Positions 37,272-46,515 of a DNA stretch of 64,000 nt are shown one piece after another. A program made the position numbers and the translations under genes. The stretch comes from Burkholderia paludis (GTDB lineage: Bacteria > Pseudomonadota > Gammaproteobacteria > Burkholderiales > Burkholderiaceae), in assembly GCF_000732615.1 (NCBI RefSeq), contig NZ_JPGL01000052.1:1-64000 (forward strand), read 5' to 3'. Position 1 is the stretch's first letter. Every line of letters starts with the position of its first letter. The notes beneath the pieces were generated by a model that was not told where the DNA came from, did not search any database, and saw nothing but the letters and a program-made list of their open reading frames with translations.

Positions 37272-37574
37272 ATGGCAACGAAAAACTACAAGGAACTGAA
37301 GGACCAGCTTGCGAAGCTGCAAGAGGAAACCGAGACGGCACGTGTCGCTGAACTGGAAGCCGTGGTTGCCGACATTCGCGTAAAAGTGGCCGAGTACGGC
37401 ATTACGGCCGAGCAGATCTTCGGTCGTCAACGCGCAAGCAAGGGCAAGACGGTTTCTGCGCCGGTTGCCGCCAAGTACCAGAACCCCAAGACGGGCGAGA
37501 CGTGGAGCGGGCGCGGGCGAGCGCCTGCCTGGATCAAGGACGTGAAGAATCGCGATCGCTTTCTGATCGCATGA
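37272..37574 (+). CDS. H-NS-like nucleoid-associated protein
   Basis: This 100-residue protein is of the Burkholderia/Bordetella short H-NS type. An N-terminal coiled coil (about 5-50, KELKDQLAKLQEETETARVA) gives oligomerisation. The C-terminal domain ends in YQNPKTGETWSGRGRAPAWI, the AT-hook-like DNA-binding motif of the family. It silences AT-rich, often foreign, DNA. A GGGAGA ribosome site precedes the ATG and a strong terminator follows directly. Confidence 0.93.
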   Translation: MATKNYKELKDQLAKLQEETETARVAELEAVVADIRVKVAEYGITAEQIFGRQRASKGKTVSAPVAAKYQNPKTGETWSGRGRAPAWIKDVKNRDRFLIA

Positions 37575-37576
37575 GC

Positions 37577-37600
37577 AAAGGGAGCTGCGGCTCCCTTTTT
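37577..37600 (+). terminator. Intrinsic terminator of the H-NS-like gene
   Basis: Inverted repeat AAAGGGAGC, TGCG loop, GCTCCCTTT followed by further T residues, starting 3 bp after the stop codon. This is a textbook rho-independent terminator. Confidence 0.9.
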
Positions 37601-37815
37601 CTTTGGGCGTGCGATCGGCGGCAACCTGCTGCCTTGATAAACGAACGCAAACTGCGTCGCGCGGATCGGCATGCGGCCTGCTGGAGTCGGCACCGCCGCG
37701 CGAACGAATCAGGGCGCGGATCAGGCGAGGGCATAGGTTGCTTTCCACACTCGAATCGCGGATGATTTTCGGGTAATGCGAATGCAAGGCCAAACCTGTT
37801 TCGTCGTTTAAAAAA

Positions 37816-38733
37816 ATGGAATCCACCGACCTTAATCTTCTGCTTGCGCTCGATGCCATGCTGACTGAAGGCAGCGTCACCGGCGCAGCGGAGCGTCTGA
37901 ATCTCAGCGTACCGGCCATGAGCCGAACGCTCAATCGCGCCCGGAAGATGGTCGGCGATCCGCTGTTCGTCCGGGCAGGGCGCGGGCTCGTGCCGACGCC
38001 GCGCGCCGAAGAATTGCGCGAAAGCGTGCACGACGTCATCCAGCAAGCGACCTTGTTGCTGCGTCAAACCGATACATTCGACTTCAGGAATTTGCGCAGG
38101 ACCTTCACGATTCGCGCGGACGACGGCGCGATCAGCACGATCGGCCCCGATGTCCTGAATACCCTCAAGACCATCGCGCCGCTCGTCACGCTCAGATTCA
38201 CGGCGCAAGGCAGGCAGGATGTCGTCGCGCTTCGCGAGGGCATGATCGATCTCGACATCGGAGTCATCGACGACCTGGGGCCGGAGATCGTCCGGCAGAC
38301 GTTGCTGCACGACCATTTCGTCGCGGTCTTTCGCGCCGGCCACCCGCTTGCGAAGCTCAAGCGGCTCTCGCCGAAGGAGTTCGTGAAGTATGAACATGTC
38401 ACGGTCTCCCGTCGCGGTCTGTTGAACGGGCCGGTCGATATCGAACTCGGCAAGCATGGCCTGTCCAGACGCATCCAGTCCGTGGCCCCCACCTTTATGG
38501 AAGCGCTATCGATCGCGCGACATACCGACCTCGTCGCAACAGTTGCTTCGCGCCTCACACAAAACGCGCGCGCCGACATGGCGTTTCGCGAGCTGCCGGT
38601 TCCCACGCCGCGCATCACGATCTCCCAGGCGTGGCACCCGCGCTTCCAGGCGGACCCGGGGCACCGTGCGCTGCGCACCCTCATCCATCGCATCTGCCAA
38701 TCCGGAAACGGACGAACGCCGCCGGCGCGCTGA
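37816..38733 (+). CDS. LysR-family transcriptional regulator
   Basis: This 305-residue LysR protein starts DLNLLLALDAMLTEGSVTGA and has the recognition region SVPAMSRTLNRARKMVGDPL, then an effector domain (about 90-300). It is of the NodD/PcpR-like subtype and is similar in layout to the next regulator. It is convergent with that LysR gene (49 bp apart). No enzyme gene lies on either side, so the targets are elsewhere. Confidence 0.88.
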   Translation: MESTDLNLLLALDAMLTEGSVTGAAERLNLSVPAMSRTLNRARKMVGDPLFVRAGRGLVPTPRAEELRESVHDVIQQATLLLRQTDTFDFRNLRRTFTIRADDGAISTIGPDVLNTLKTIAPLVTLRFTAQGRQDVVALREGMIDLDIGVIDDLGPEIVRQTLLHDHFVAVFRAGHPLAKLKRLSPKEFVKYEHVTVSRRGLLNGPVDIELGKHGLSRRIQSVAPTFMEALSIARHTDLVATVASRLTQNARADMAFRELPVPTPRITISQAWHPRFQADPGHRALRTLIHRICQSGNGRTPPAR

Positions 38734-38781
38734 CTGTGCGCGCATGCAGCCCGTCGCGCCACACCGTCGGCGACGTGCGGG

Positions 38782-39687
38782 CTAAGCAGGCACGGACGAA
38801 CACATCTCGTATATGACGCGCCGCAGCCACCGATGTGCCTGATCGCTCTGGAGCCGGGGGTGCCATGCCTGGACGATAGCCACCGGTTCGAGCGGAACGG
38901 GAATGGCAAACCTGCGGACCCGCACGCCCATTTGCTCGATACTCCACGCGACGTGTTCCGGAATCGGCAGGATCAGGTCGGACGAACACAGCGCGAAAAT
39001 CGCCGAGTAGAACGTCGGCACCACAAGCGACACGCTTCGCTCGAGGTTGCATTCAACCAGCGCCGTGTCGATCGGCCCCGCGGTGCGGCCGCGGCGGGAC
39101 ACGCCGATGTGTTCGTAAGCGACGAAGCGCCCGGGGGTGATCGCCTCATCGAAGATCGGATGATCGTTGCGTGCAAGCCCGACGAAGCGCGTCGAAAATA
39201 ACGACTGGACATGCACGTCGGCGCCGGGTTGCCGCATCGCGTCGATATGGAGATCCGCCGTGTCGTTTGTCAGCACGTCGACTTCCGCATCGGTTTCCGG
39301 CATGAACCGCAATACGCAGTGCGGCGCCTCCTGCTTCACCCGGTCCAGCAATCTGCCGCCGAACGACCCGGTAAACGTATCGCTCGCATAGAGGTTGAAG
39401 TGGCGCTGCAGCGCGCTCAGCTCGACCTGGCGATCCGGCTGCAGGATCCGGGTCGCCGTTCGGACGGATTCCCGGACCTGATCGCGCAGCGCGATCGCCT
39501 TCGGCGTGAGCACCATGGATCGGCCCACCTTCACCAGTATCGGGTCACCGACCACGCGCCGGATGCGTCCCAGCGCACGGCTCATCGCGGGCGTACTCAG
39601 CTCCGTGCGGCGAGCGGCACCGACGACCGACCCCTCATCGAGCAACGCGTTCAGGGCAATGAGAAGGTTCAAGTCCGGCAGCGGCAT
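38782..39687 (-). CDS. LysR-family transcriptional regulator
   Basis: This 301-residue LysR protein is closely related in design to its convergent neighbour (LPDLNLLIALNALLDEGSVVG, then STPAMSRALGRIRRVVGDPI). ATG 39687 is preferred because of a GAGGAACTGCC ribosome site. A longer upstream frame runs into the divergent TetR promoter. It is divergent from the TetR gene with 182 bp between them. Confidence 0.88.
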   Translation of the reverse strand: MPLPDLNLLIALNALLDEGSVVGAARRTELSTPAMSRALGRIRRVVGDPILVKVGRSMVLTPKAIALRDQVRESVRTATRILQPDRQVELSALQRHFNLYASDTFTGSFGGRLLDRVKQEAPHCVLRFMPETDAEVDVLTNDTADLHIDAMRQPGADVHVQSLFSTRFVGLARNDHPIFDEAITPGRFVAYEHIGVSRRGRTAGPIDTALVECNLERSVSLVVPTFYSAIFALCSSDLILPIPEHVAWSIEQMGVRVRRFAIPVPLEPVAIVQAWHPRLQSDQAHRWLRRVIYEMCSSVPA

Positions 39688-39869
39688 GGCAGTTCCTCGT
39701 CGATACGCAGATCGCGCTGCGCAATGTGTTGCGTGTTGCATGTCGTGCAAAGCTGCGCTGCGCAAGACGGCATTTACCCGGGCGCACGCGTGCGCGGAAG
39801 ATGATGCGTCAATCGGCTCGCCCGCCTCGTGGTCGAAGTCGGTCAGCAAGCAGCCCAAAGCAATGCGTC

Positions 39870-40481
39870 ATGAAACACGATCCATTTTCGGCCGTTCATA
39901 TCAGAAAGGTGCCTCGTCAGCGGCGCTCCTCCAACACGGTCGACCTCATCCTCGCGACCGCGCGCCGGCTCTGGTCGGAACGCGGGCCGCGAGGCTACAC
40001 GACCAACGAAATCGCCCGCGTCGCGGGTATCAGCGTCGGGTCGCTCTATCAATACTTTCCGAACAAGGACGCGGTCCTTCATGCGCTGGTTCAGCAAGAG
40101 CTGGAACAACTGATTGACGCACTCAGTTCACACCATGCGTGGCAACGCGAGGGTTCCGGTCTGCACGACCTGATACTCGCGCTGGTCACGCATCGCGGCC
40201 GCTTCGTCACCGTCCAGAAAATGCACTGCGCGTGCGCTGACGCATCGGGTCCCGCACACGTCGGCGAACTGCTCGCCGGGATCCACGACGTTTTCGTGAG
40301 CGCCCTCGAACGCGACGAGTTCGTGAGCGATCTCGAGATTCGCACCGTCGCTGTCGATATGGTCGCCATCATTCATGGCATGCTCCGAGCCGCGAACCCG
40401 AACCCTGCCGACGACGCAACGCAGCTGGTTGAACGGATCGGGCGAGCGGTGTTCGGCTATCTGGAAGCGTCGCGGCGATGA
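39870..40481 (+). CDS. TetR-family transcriptional regulator
   Basis: This 203-residue TetR-type repressor has an N-terminal helix-turn-helix (about 20-65, TTNEIARVAGISVGSLYQYF) and a C-terminal ligand-binding helical domain. It starts at ATG 39870. It is convergent with the siderophore-interacting reductase gene and near the efflux operon on the other strand, so it may control that export system. Confidence 0.88.
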   Translation: MKHDPFSAVHIRKVPRQRRSSNTVDLILATARRLWSERGPRGYTTNEIARVAGISVGSLYQYFPNKDAVLHALVQQELEQLIDALSSHHAWQREGSGLHDLILALVTHRGRFVTVQKMHCACADASGPAHVGELLAGIHDVFVSALERDEFVSDLEIRTVAVDMVAIIHGMLRAANPNPADDATQLVERIGRAVFGYLEASRR

Positions 40482-40591
40482 TCGACGATCGGCCGGCGCG
40501 TGAGCGCCGTACGCGACGCGACAAAGCGACAGGCTTTCGGTAGCGAAGGTCGGGGGAGCGCAGCAGCAACCGGAGCCCCGACCGTGAGCGG

Positions 40592-41335
40592 TCAATCCCG
40601 GTGGTCGGCCGCGCCTACTTTCCAGTAACCCTTGCAGCTCAGACGCTGGCGGTCCAGGAACCTGCGCTCGAGCCAATAGGCGCGCCAGCTCTTGACCCAT
40701 TCCGCTTCGCCCGCCACCCAGACCTGCCCCGGCCCGCCCAGCGCGTCGATCGTCGCGATTGCGTCGTCCGACGCGCGAAGCGACTCCGCACGATCGAGAT
40801 CGTGACGCCACAGGATCGTCAGGTCGGCGTCCGAGCGCACCACCTGATGGTCCGACGCGTCGTGCACGACAAACAACCCTGCCGCGTATGTCTCTGCCGG
40901 CAGGCTTTCCAGAATGGACAGTGCGGCGGGAAGCGCGCTTGCGTCCGCCGCGAGCCAGACCCAACGCGAGTCCGGCAGCAGCGCGAAGCCGCCATTGCGC
41001 GGCCCCGCGATGTCGACCTGGTCGCCGCGTCGCGCGGCGCGGGCCCAGGCCGAGACCGTGCCGCCATCCCCCGCGTCGCCATGCAGGACGAAATCGATGT
41101 CCAGGGTGCCGGCCGCCGCATCGACGCGACGGATCGTGTAGGCCCGGCCGGCGCGATCGGGCGGAAACACCTTGACCCACGCGGCCGGCGAACGGACGCC
41201 GTCCGATTCGAGCCATGCCGCCAGGTCGGGGCCGCCCAGCACCAGGCGACGCATGTGAGGGGTGATGTCGAGCGCGTCCAGCACGATGGCGCTGATGCGG
41301 GCACGCGGCGAACGGCGAAGAAATTGAAGATCCAT
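40592..41335 (-). CDS. Siderophore-interacting FAD-binding ferric reductase (SIP family)
   Basis: This 247-residue protein has an N-terminal FAD-binding barrel (MRRLVLGGPDLAAWL, then RAYTIRR) and a C-terminal NAD(P)H-like domain (GDQVDIAGPRNGGF, VWLAADASALPAALSILES). Members reduce ferric siderophores or xenosiderophores in the cytoplasm to release iron. ATG 41335 (MDLQFLRR) is used, and an upstream start would add nine residues. It lies 66 bp downstream of the MFS exporter gene on the same strand and probably shares its operon. Confidence 0.88.
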   Translation of the reverse strand: MDLQFLRRSPRARISAIVLDALDITPHMRRLVLGGPDLAAWLESDGVRSPAAWVKVFPPDRAGRAYTIRRVDAAAGTLDIDFVLHGDAGDGGTVSAWARAARRGDQVDIAGPRNGGFALLPDSRWVWLAADASALPAALSILESLPAETYAAGLFVVHDASDHQVVRSDADLTILWRHDLDRAESLRASDDAIATIDALGGPGQVWVAGEAEWVKSWRAYWLERRFLDRQRLSCKGYWKVGAADHRD

Positions 41336-41401
41336 GATTGCGTTCCGTGAATGAATTGACAACGATCGATAGTGTTCGATACGGACACCTTGTGAAGTCG
41401 G

Positions 41402-42931
41402 CTATCCGGGTTTCCTGGGCGACCTCGCCATCCAGACGATCGCGATCGACAACGTGAAGCCGAACGTGGAGAGCACGAAGAAATCGTTGAGCGACAGCAT
41501 GTCCGACTGCACCATGACGTGACGCCAGATCACCGCCCACGACTGGTGTTCGGTCAGTCCGCCCTGTTCGAGCGTGCGCAGCCCATGCGCCACCCGGTCG
41601 GAGAACGGAGTCAGCGTGTCGACCAGCGTGTTTTGATAGAAGCGCGAGCGCTCGTCCCAGAAGGTCTGCCCGAGCGACGCCACGAGGCTGCCGGACATCA
41701 TCCGTATCGAAGTCTGGAGCCCGGATGCCGCGGCCAGGCGCTCCGGCGGCAACCCCGCGAGCGACAGCGCGACCAGCGGCGTCAGGAACAAGCCGATGCC
41801 GATCCCTTGCGCGAGACACGTCAGCGCGATCGTCGCGGCGTTGACCTCGGTCGTCATCGACGCGCGCCACCATGCGACCAGCGCCCACGCGACGAACGCG
41901 AGACTCGCGAAGACGCGGGCATCGCCCCGCTGCACCCACTTGCCCAGCAGCGGCGCGAGCAGGATGCCGAACACGCCCATCGGCGCCGTGACGAACCCTG
42001 CCCAGGTCGCGTTGTAGCCCATGTCGGTCTGCAACCAGAGCGGGATCAGCACCAATGCCGCGAAATAGAGACCGAAGCCGACCGCGACCGCGAGCGTTCC
42101 CATTGCGAAGTTGCGGTGGGCAAACAGATGCAGGTCGATGATGGGGTGCTTCTCGCCCAACTCCCACACGACGAGCAGAATGAATCCGAGCACCGACAGG
42201 ATCGCCGTCGTGCAGATCACCGGCGACGAGAACCAGTCGAGGATGCGCCCGCGGTCGAGCGTGATTTGCAGGCAGCCGATGGCGACCGCGAGCAACACCA
42301 ATCCCGCCACATCGACGGGCAGCTTGGTGCAAGGCGTGTCTCGTCCCTTGAACAGCATCAGTGCGGACGCGACGACGAACAACCCCACCGGCGCGTTCAC
42401 GAGAAAGATCCACGGCCAGCTGTAGTCGTCGGTGATCCACCCGCCGAGCATCGGCCCCGCCACCGGTCCGGCCATGTTCGTCATCGCCCACATGGCCAGC
42501 GCGAAGGTGCGCTTGTTCGCGGGAAAGATCGCGACGAGCAGCGCCTGGCTCAGCGGCACGATCGGCCCGGACACCATGCCCTGCAGTACGCGCGCGGCCA
42601 GCAGCGATTCGAAATTCGGCGCAAGGCCGCACATCACCGAGGCAATCGTGAAGGCCGCGACCGACATCACGAACAGGCGAACCTGGCCGAACCGCCGGGA
42701 CAGCCATCCCGTCAGCGGAATGCAAATCGAGTTCGCGATCGCGAAGAACGTGATCGCCCACTCGCCGATTTCGGAGCTGACGCCGAGATTGCCCGAAATC
42801 GTCGGGATCGACACGTTCGCGATCGTGATGTCGACGACCGCCATGAACGATGCGAGGCTCACCGTGATCGCGGCGATGATCAGCATCGGCCCCGACAGCG
42901 GCTCGATGGGCTGGAGTGCGGCGCGGGTCAC
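41402..42931 (-). CDS. DHA2-family MFS exporter (EmrB/QacA type)
   Basis: This 509-residue 14-helix drug:H+ antiporter shows the family motifs DITIANVSIPTISG in TM1, GWLSRRFGQVRLF, and GPMLGGWITDDYSWPWIFLV in the TM4-TM5 region. It works with an EmrA-type adaptor and an outer-membrane factor. The start is GTG 42931, which overlaps the adaptor's TGA (GTGA). Followed by a siderophore reductase gene, it may export a siderophore or a related metal chelator, but this is only inferred. Confidence 0.93.
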   Translation of the reverse strand: MTRAALQPIEPLSGPMLIIAAITVSLASFMAVVDITIANVSIPTISGNLGVSSEIGEWAITFFAIANSICIPLTGWLSRRFGQVRLFVMSVAAFTIASVMCGLAPNFESLLAARVLQGMVSGPIVPLSQALLVAIFPANKRTFALAMWAMTNMAGPVAGPMLGGWITDDYSWPWIFLVNAPVGLFVVASALMLFKGRDTPCTKLPVDVAGLVLLAVAIGCLQITLDRGRILDWFSSPVICTTAILSVLGFILLVVWELGEKHPIIDLHLFAHRNFAMGTLAVAVGFGLYFAALVLIPLWLQTDMGYNATWAGFVTAPMGVFGILLAPLLGKWVQRGDARVFASLAFVAWALVAWWRASMTTEVNAATIALTCLAQGIGIGLFLTPLVALSLAGLPPERLAAASGLQTSIRMMSGSLVASLGQTFWDERSRFYQNTLVDTLTPFSDRVAHGLRTLEQGGLTEHQSWAVIWRHVMVQSDMLSLNDFFVLSTFGFTLSIAIVWMARSPRKPG

Positions 42932-44088
42932 GGTTGTTCTCCCCGGCCGTCGCCGATCGCGGTTGCCGCGTGTTCGTCGGCGCGCTTCTGCTGGTCGGCG
43001 TACAAGGCGGTGCGCTCCACCGTCGCGGCCCGCTTCAGGTCCTTGCCCGAAACGCAGGTGGACGTGTCGATGTCGACCTCGGTCGACATCCCGATGCGCA
43101 GCGGATGCTTTGCCACTTCGTCAGGATTCAGCCGGATCCGGACGGGTACGCGCTGGACGACCTTGATCCAGTTCCCCGTCGCATTCTGGGGCGGCAGGAG
43201 CGCGAACGCCGACCCGCTGCCCGCCTCGATGTCGTCGACCGTGCCGTGATAGGTCACGCGGCTGCCGTAGATATCGGCCTTCACGACCGCCGGCTGGCCC
43301 GAGCACACGCCGGCGAGCTGAACTTCCTTGAAGTTGGCGTCGACCCACACCTGGTCGAGCGACACGACGGCCATCAGCTTGTCGCCCATGCCCACGCGCT
43401 TGCCGAGCTGCACGGTGCGCTGAGCCACCATGCCCGAGATCGGCGAGCGGATGGTCGTTCGCTCCAGCGCCAGCGCGGCGGCACGTACGCGCTCCAGCGC
43501 GACGCGGACTTCGGGATGATCGTCGACGTCGGTGCCTTGAATCTGCGCGAGCGCTTCCGCATGCGCTTGCACGGCCGCGTCGAGGGCCGCGCGGGCCGTC
43601 TTGACCGTGTCGCCGGCATGCCGGGTCTCCTCGGCCGTCACCGCGCCCTGGTCGACGACGCGCTGCCGCGCGGTCAGGTCCGCGCTCGCCCGGTTGAGTT
43701 CGGCCTTGCGCAGCTCGATCAGCGCGGCTGTCTGCGCTTCCGATGCAAACAGCCCCTTCACCTTGCGAATGGTTTTCGCGAGTTCGGCCTGTGCGGCATC
43801 CAGTGCGATGCGCGCATCGCTCGAGTCCAGTTCGACCAGCGTCTGGCCGGCCTGAACCCGGTCGGCGTTGTCGGCCAGGACGGCGGACACGGCCGCCGCG
43901 ACTTGCGGCGTGATCGATACAACGTGGCCGTTCACGTAGGCATCGTCGGTAGAACGAATCGTGTCGCCGGACAGCAGCTGCCATCCGCCCCAGGCCGCCG
44001 CCGTCACGGCGAGTACCCCGGCGATCGCGAGCAGGCGGCGGCGACGGGCCGCCGATTCGGGTGTGTGGTTGGATTGGGTGTCGGTCAT
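42928..44088 (-). CDS. EmrA/HlyD-family membrane fusion protein
   Basis: This 386-residue adaptor bridges the inner-membrane MFS exporter and the outer-membrane factor. It has one N-terminal membrane helix (about 20-40), a lipoyl motif (TDDAYVNGHVVSITPQVAA), a coiled-coil hairpin (about 85-190) and the second lipoyl half (IRSPISGMVAQRTVQLG). ATG 44088 (MTDTQSNH) lies 11 bp after the outer-membrane factor's stop. Its own stop overlaps the MFS GTG. Confidence 0.92.
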   Translation of the reverse strand: MTDTQSNHTPESAARRRRLLAIAGVLAVTAAAWGGWQLLSGDTIRSTDDAYVNGHVVSITPQVAAAVSAVLADNADRVQAGQTLVELDSSDARIALDAAQAELAKTIRKVKGLFASEAQTAALIELRKAELNRASADLTARQRVVDQGAVTAEETRHAGDTVKTARAALDAAVQAHAEALAQIQGTDVDDHPEVRVALERVRAAALALERTTIRSPISGMVAQRTVQLGKRVGMGDKLMAVVSLDQVWVDANFKEVQLAGVCSGQPAVVKADIYGSRVTYHGTVDDIEAGSGSAFALLPPQNATGNWIKVVQRVPVRIRLNPDEVAKHPLRIGMSTEVDIDTSTCVSGKDLKRAATVERTALYADQQKRADEHAATAIGDGRGEQP

Positions 44089-44099
44089 GTTCGATTCCG

Positions 44100-45506
44100 T
44101 TAATGGGTAGTAGCGGGAGAGGGCGTCCATGCGCCCCCGAGTGCCCGTATCAGGGAAACCTGCGCATCGGCCAGCTCGGCGTCCGTCTCTGCCACGCGCC
44201 GCTGGCTCATCAGCGAGGCTGTTTCCGCCGCGAGCAGATCGCCGGCATCCGACAGCCCGCTGCGCTTGCGCGCGCGCTGCAGGTCGACGACGTGCAGCCG
44301 TTGGCGCTCCGCCACCGTCGCCTGCTGTTGACGAATCCGGGCTGCCTTGACGGTCGCGATGCCGTCCGCCACTTGCTGAAGCGCCACCGCAATCGTTGCG
44401 TTATAGGCACTCACGGCCGCGTCGTATTCGGCCACCTTGCCTTTCAGGTTGGCGCGAAGCCGGCCCCCTTCGAAGATCGGCAACGTGATGGCGGGGCCCA
44501 GGTTCGCCGTCGTGCTGCTCGCCCGGAGCAGATAGCCGATCCCGAGGCTCTGCATGCCGGCGAACGCAATCAGGTCGACGTCCGGATAGAACGCGGCCTT
44601 CGCCACGCCAATCTCGTTCGCGGCGGCCTCGACGGCTTCGCGCCGCGCCGCGACATCGGGGCGATAGCCGAGGAGCAGCGACGTGACGTTCGACACCGGC
44701 GCGGGGTCCGCCAGCGCCCGAAGGTCGGGCCGCCGCAATTGATCGGCGAACGCGGGCGTTTTGCCGAGCAATGCCGCGATTTCATGGCGCCGCCGGGCGA
44801 TGTCCGCGTCGTAGCGCGCGATGTCCGCTCGCGTCTGCGTGGCGGCATCGCGGACTTCGATTGCATTGAGGTCGGTGGACAAGCCGGCGTCGATGCGCAA
44901 CGCCTGCAGCTTCAGTACGTCCTCGCGCCGCGACAGTCCTTGCGCGGCGACATCTCGCAGCTTGTACGTCGCATCGAGTTTCAGATACGCCGCCGCCAAT
45001 GCGGTTTGAAGTACCAGCCTGGCGTCCTCCGCTTCGAATCCGGCCGATTCGGCGCGAAAGCGGGCGGCATTCGCAGCCTTGCTCCACTTGCCCCAGAAGT
45101 CGACGTGATAGCGCAGGTCGAGACCGAGCGCGCCTCTGCTGCCGGTGTTGTCCGCATAGGGCGCGGAATACGTGTCATGGCCGGGGAACCGGTTGGCGCT
45201 GACCGATGCGGTGCCGTCCACGGTCGGCAGCAGGCCGGCCGCCGCGACTGCGCCGGCCGCCTCGGCTTGCTGCAGGCGAGACTCGGCGATCTGGATCGAC
45301 GGTGCGTCACGGGCAGCCTGTTCCATCAGGGCATCGAGCTGCGCGTCGCCGAACGCTTGCCACCACATGGGGGCGGCGATGACGGGCTCGGCGGAACGCT
45401 GCAACGCCGAGATTTCCTTTCCGCTATCCAGCGTGTCGGGGGAGAGCGCGACGCGCGATGGTTGCATCCCGTTGCCGCTCGCGCATCCGGCGAGCACGGC
45501 GACCAT
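44100..45506 (-). CDS. Outer-membrane factor (NodT family) of the MFS export operon
   Basis: This 468-residue TolC-like channel has a lipobox (VAVLAGC) and two OEP repeats (MWWQAFGDAQLDALMEQAAR, LDLRYHVDFWGKW, LGPAITLPIFEGGRLRANLK). ATG 45506 leaves only seven residues before the lipobox Cys, too short for a signal peptide. The frame stays open upstream with suitable hydrophobic residues (GRIIAASLTAI) but has no ATG, GTG or TTG. The true start may be a rare codon or a mutated one, so expression or lipidation may be affected. Confidence 0.85.
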   Translation of the reverse strand: MVAVLAGCASGNGMQPSRVALSPDTLDSGKEISALQRSAEPVIAAPMWWQAFGDAQLDALMEQAARDAPSIQIAESRLQQAEAAGAVAAAGLLPTVDGTASVSANRFPGHDTYSAPYADNTGSRGALGLDLRYHVDFWGKWSKAANAARFRAESAGFEAEDARLVLQTALAAAYLKLDATYKLRDVAAQGLSRREDVLKLQALRIDAGLSTDLNAIEVRDAATQTRADIARYDADIARRRHEIAALLGKTPAFADQLRRPDLRALADPAPVSNVTSLLLGYRPDVAARREAVEAAANEIGVAKAAFYPDVDLIAFAGMQSLGIGYLLRASSTTANLGPAITLPIFEGGRLRANLKGKVAEYDAAVSAYNATIAVALQQVADGIATVKAARIRQQQATVAERQRLHVVDLQRARKRSGLSDAGDLLAAETASLMSQRRVAETDAELADAQVSLIRALGGAWTPSPATTH

Positions 45507-45751
45507 GATGGCGGTGAGCGAAGCAGCGATGATCCGGCCGTCGATCGAGCGGCTGTCACGGCTGCTGCGGGAGCGGCACCGTCTCGTCGGCTCGTCGAGC
45601 CGTTTGAATAAGGAGCGGTTGATTTTGAGTCTCCGGTTGAGTGCATGGCTCGTATCCTGGAGGACTCGGTGAGTTGCGTGAATGATCTGTGCGATAAGTT
45701 AAACTTGCGTTTTTTGCAAGTGACGGATGTAACGGCGAGCGATCCGGGGGA

Positions 45752-46010
45752 CATCTGGCGAGCTACATGGGAATCCTGCAGGCGGATGTTTTCGGCGGGT
45801 ATGACAGGCTGTATCGCGACGGCACGAACATCGAGGCCGGGTGTATGCGCGGCGCAAGTTCCACGACCTGTGAAAGATGGATGGCCCATCAATTGCCCCA
45901 ACAATAAGGCTGAGCGTGCGATCAGGCCGGTGGTTCCCGGCAGGCAAATTTATCTGTTCTCAGGCGCCGACGGCGAGGGGCCAAAGCTCGACGGTGATCT
46001 ATAGCCTGAT
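45752..46010 (+). pseudogene. IS66-family TnpC relic
   Basis: Two parts of an IS66 transposase are fused by deletion. One is HLASYMGILQADVFGGYDRL (catalytic-domain region), ending near an out-of-frame ARRKFHDL. The other is NNKAERAIRPVVPGRQIYLF, the conserved C-terminal segment, continuing after a frameshift into TVIYSLM. No complete reading frame or terminal repeats remain. It sits between the export operon and the pilus operon. Confidence 0.7.
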
Positions 46011-46515
46011 GCACGAGTTCGTCTTCAGCGAAGACAGCTTGGGTAAGCCGGGTGATTTCGGATTCCATATCGATCAATCGATGATCGATGAAACACGCAT
46101 CACGCTGGCGAGGGCGATGGGACGGATGAAGTTCTACGACTACGGTGACGCTGGCAGCCTGGGATAAAGGTCGAGAAGGCGCTGGTGCTCGTTCCAGGCA
46201 GACGTCGATCGCCGTGCTTGGGTAGGCGGAATGCGTGTCCACAGGAAGACGTCGATGGAGTGCGAGGATATGCCGACTTCTTCTGAGCGATCGCCGATCG
46301 GACGCTTGGTGTGGCGGCAGATTCGATCCCGCCGTGGCCGATCTCGTGCTCGCGAATCAGCGGTTCTCGGAGGTCAAGTTCCAATCGTCGAGACGGCGTT
46401 GGATTGACGCTTTCCTTCGAGCGTCGGCGCGACATTCGTCTTGCGTTGCTTTCCTTGGCCGCTGCCGTTATCTGTTCGCGATTTGCGGATGCCCCGTGTC
46501 GGCGAACCGGAATAC

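Noticed and set aside
41519..43249. Long plus-strand open frame (576 codons) opposite the MFS exporter gene
   Set aside because: It mirrors the MFS gene in antisense, is rich in Arg/Gln/Asp without any domain, and arises from the high GC of the real gene.
44061..45611. Long plus-strand open frame (516 codons) opposite the outer-membrane factor gene
   Set aside because: It is antisense to a clear NodT-family gene. Composition is that of a GC-driven shadow frame.
46009..46167. 52-codon plus-strand frame (MHEFVFSEDSLGKPGDFGFH and onward)
   Set aside because: The codons look ordinary, but it begins inside the IS66 relic, has no ribosome site and ends without a known fold. Probably a gene fragment.
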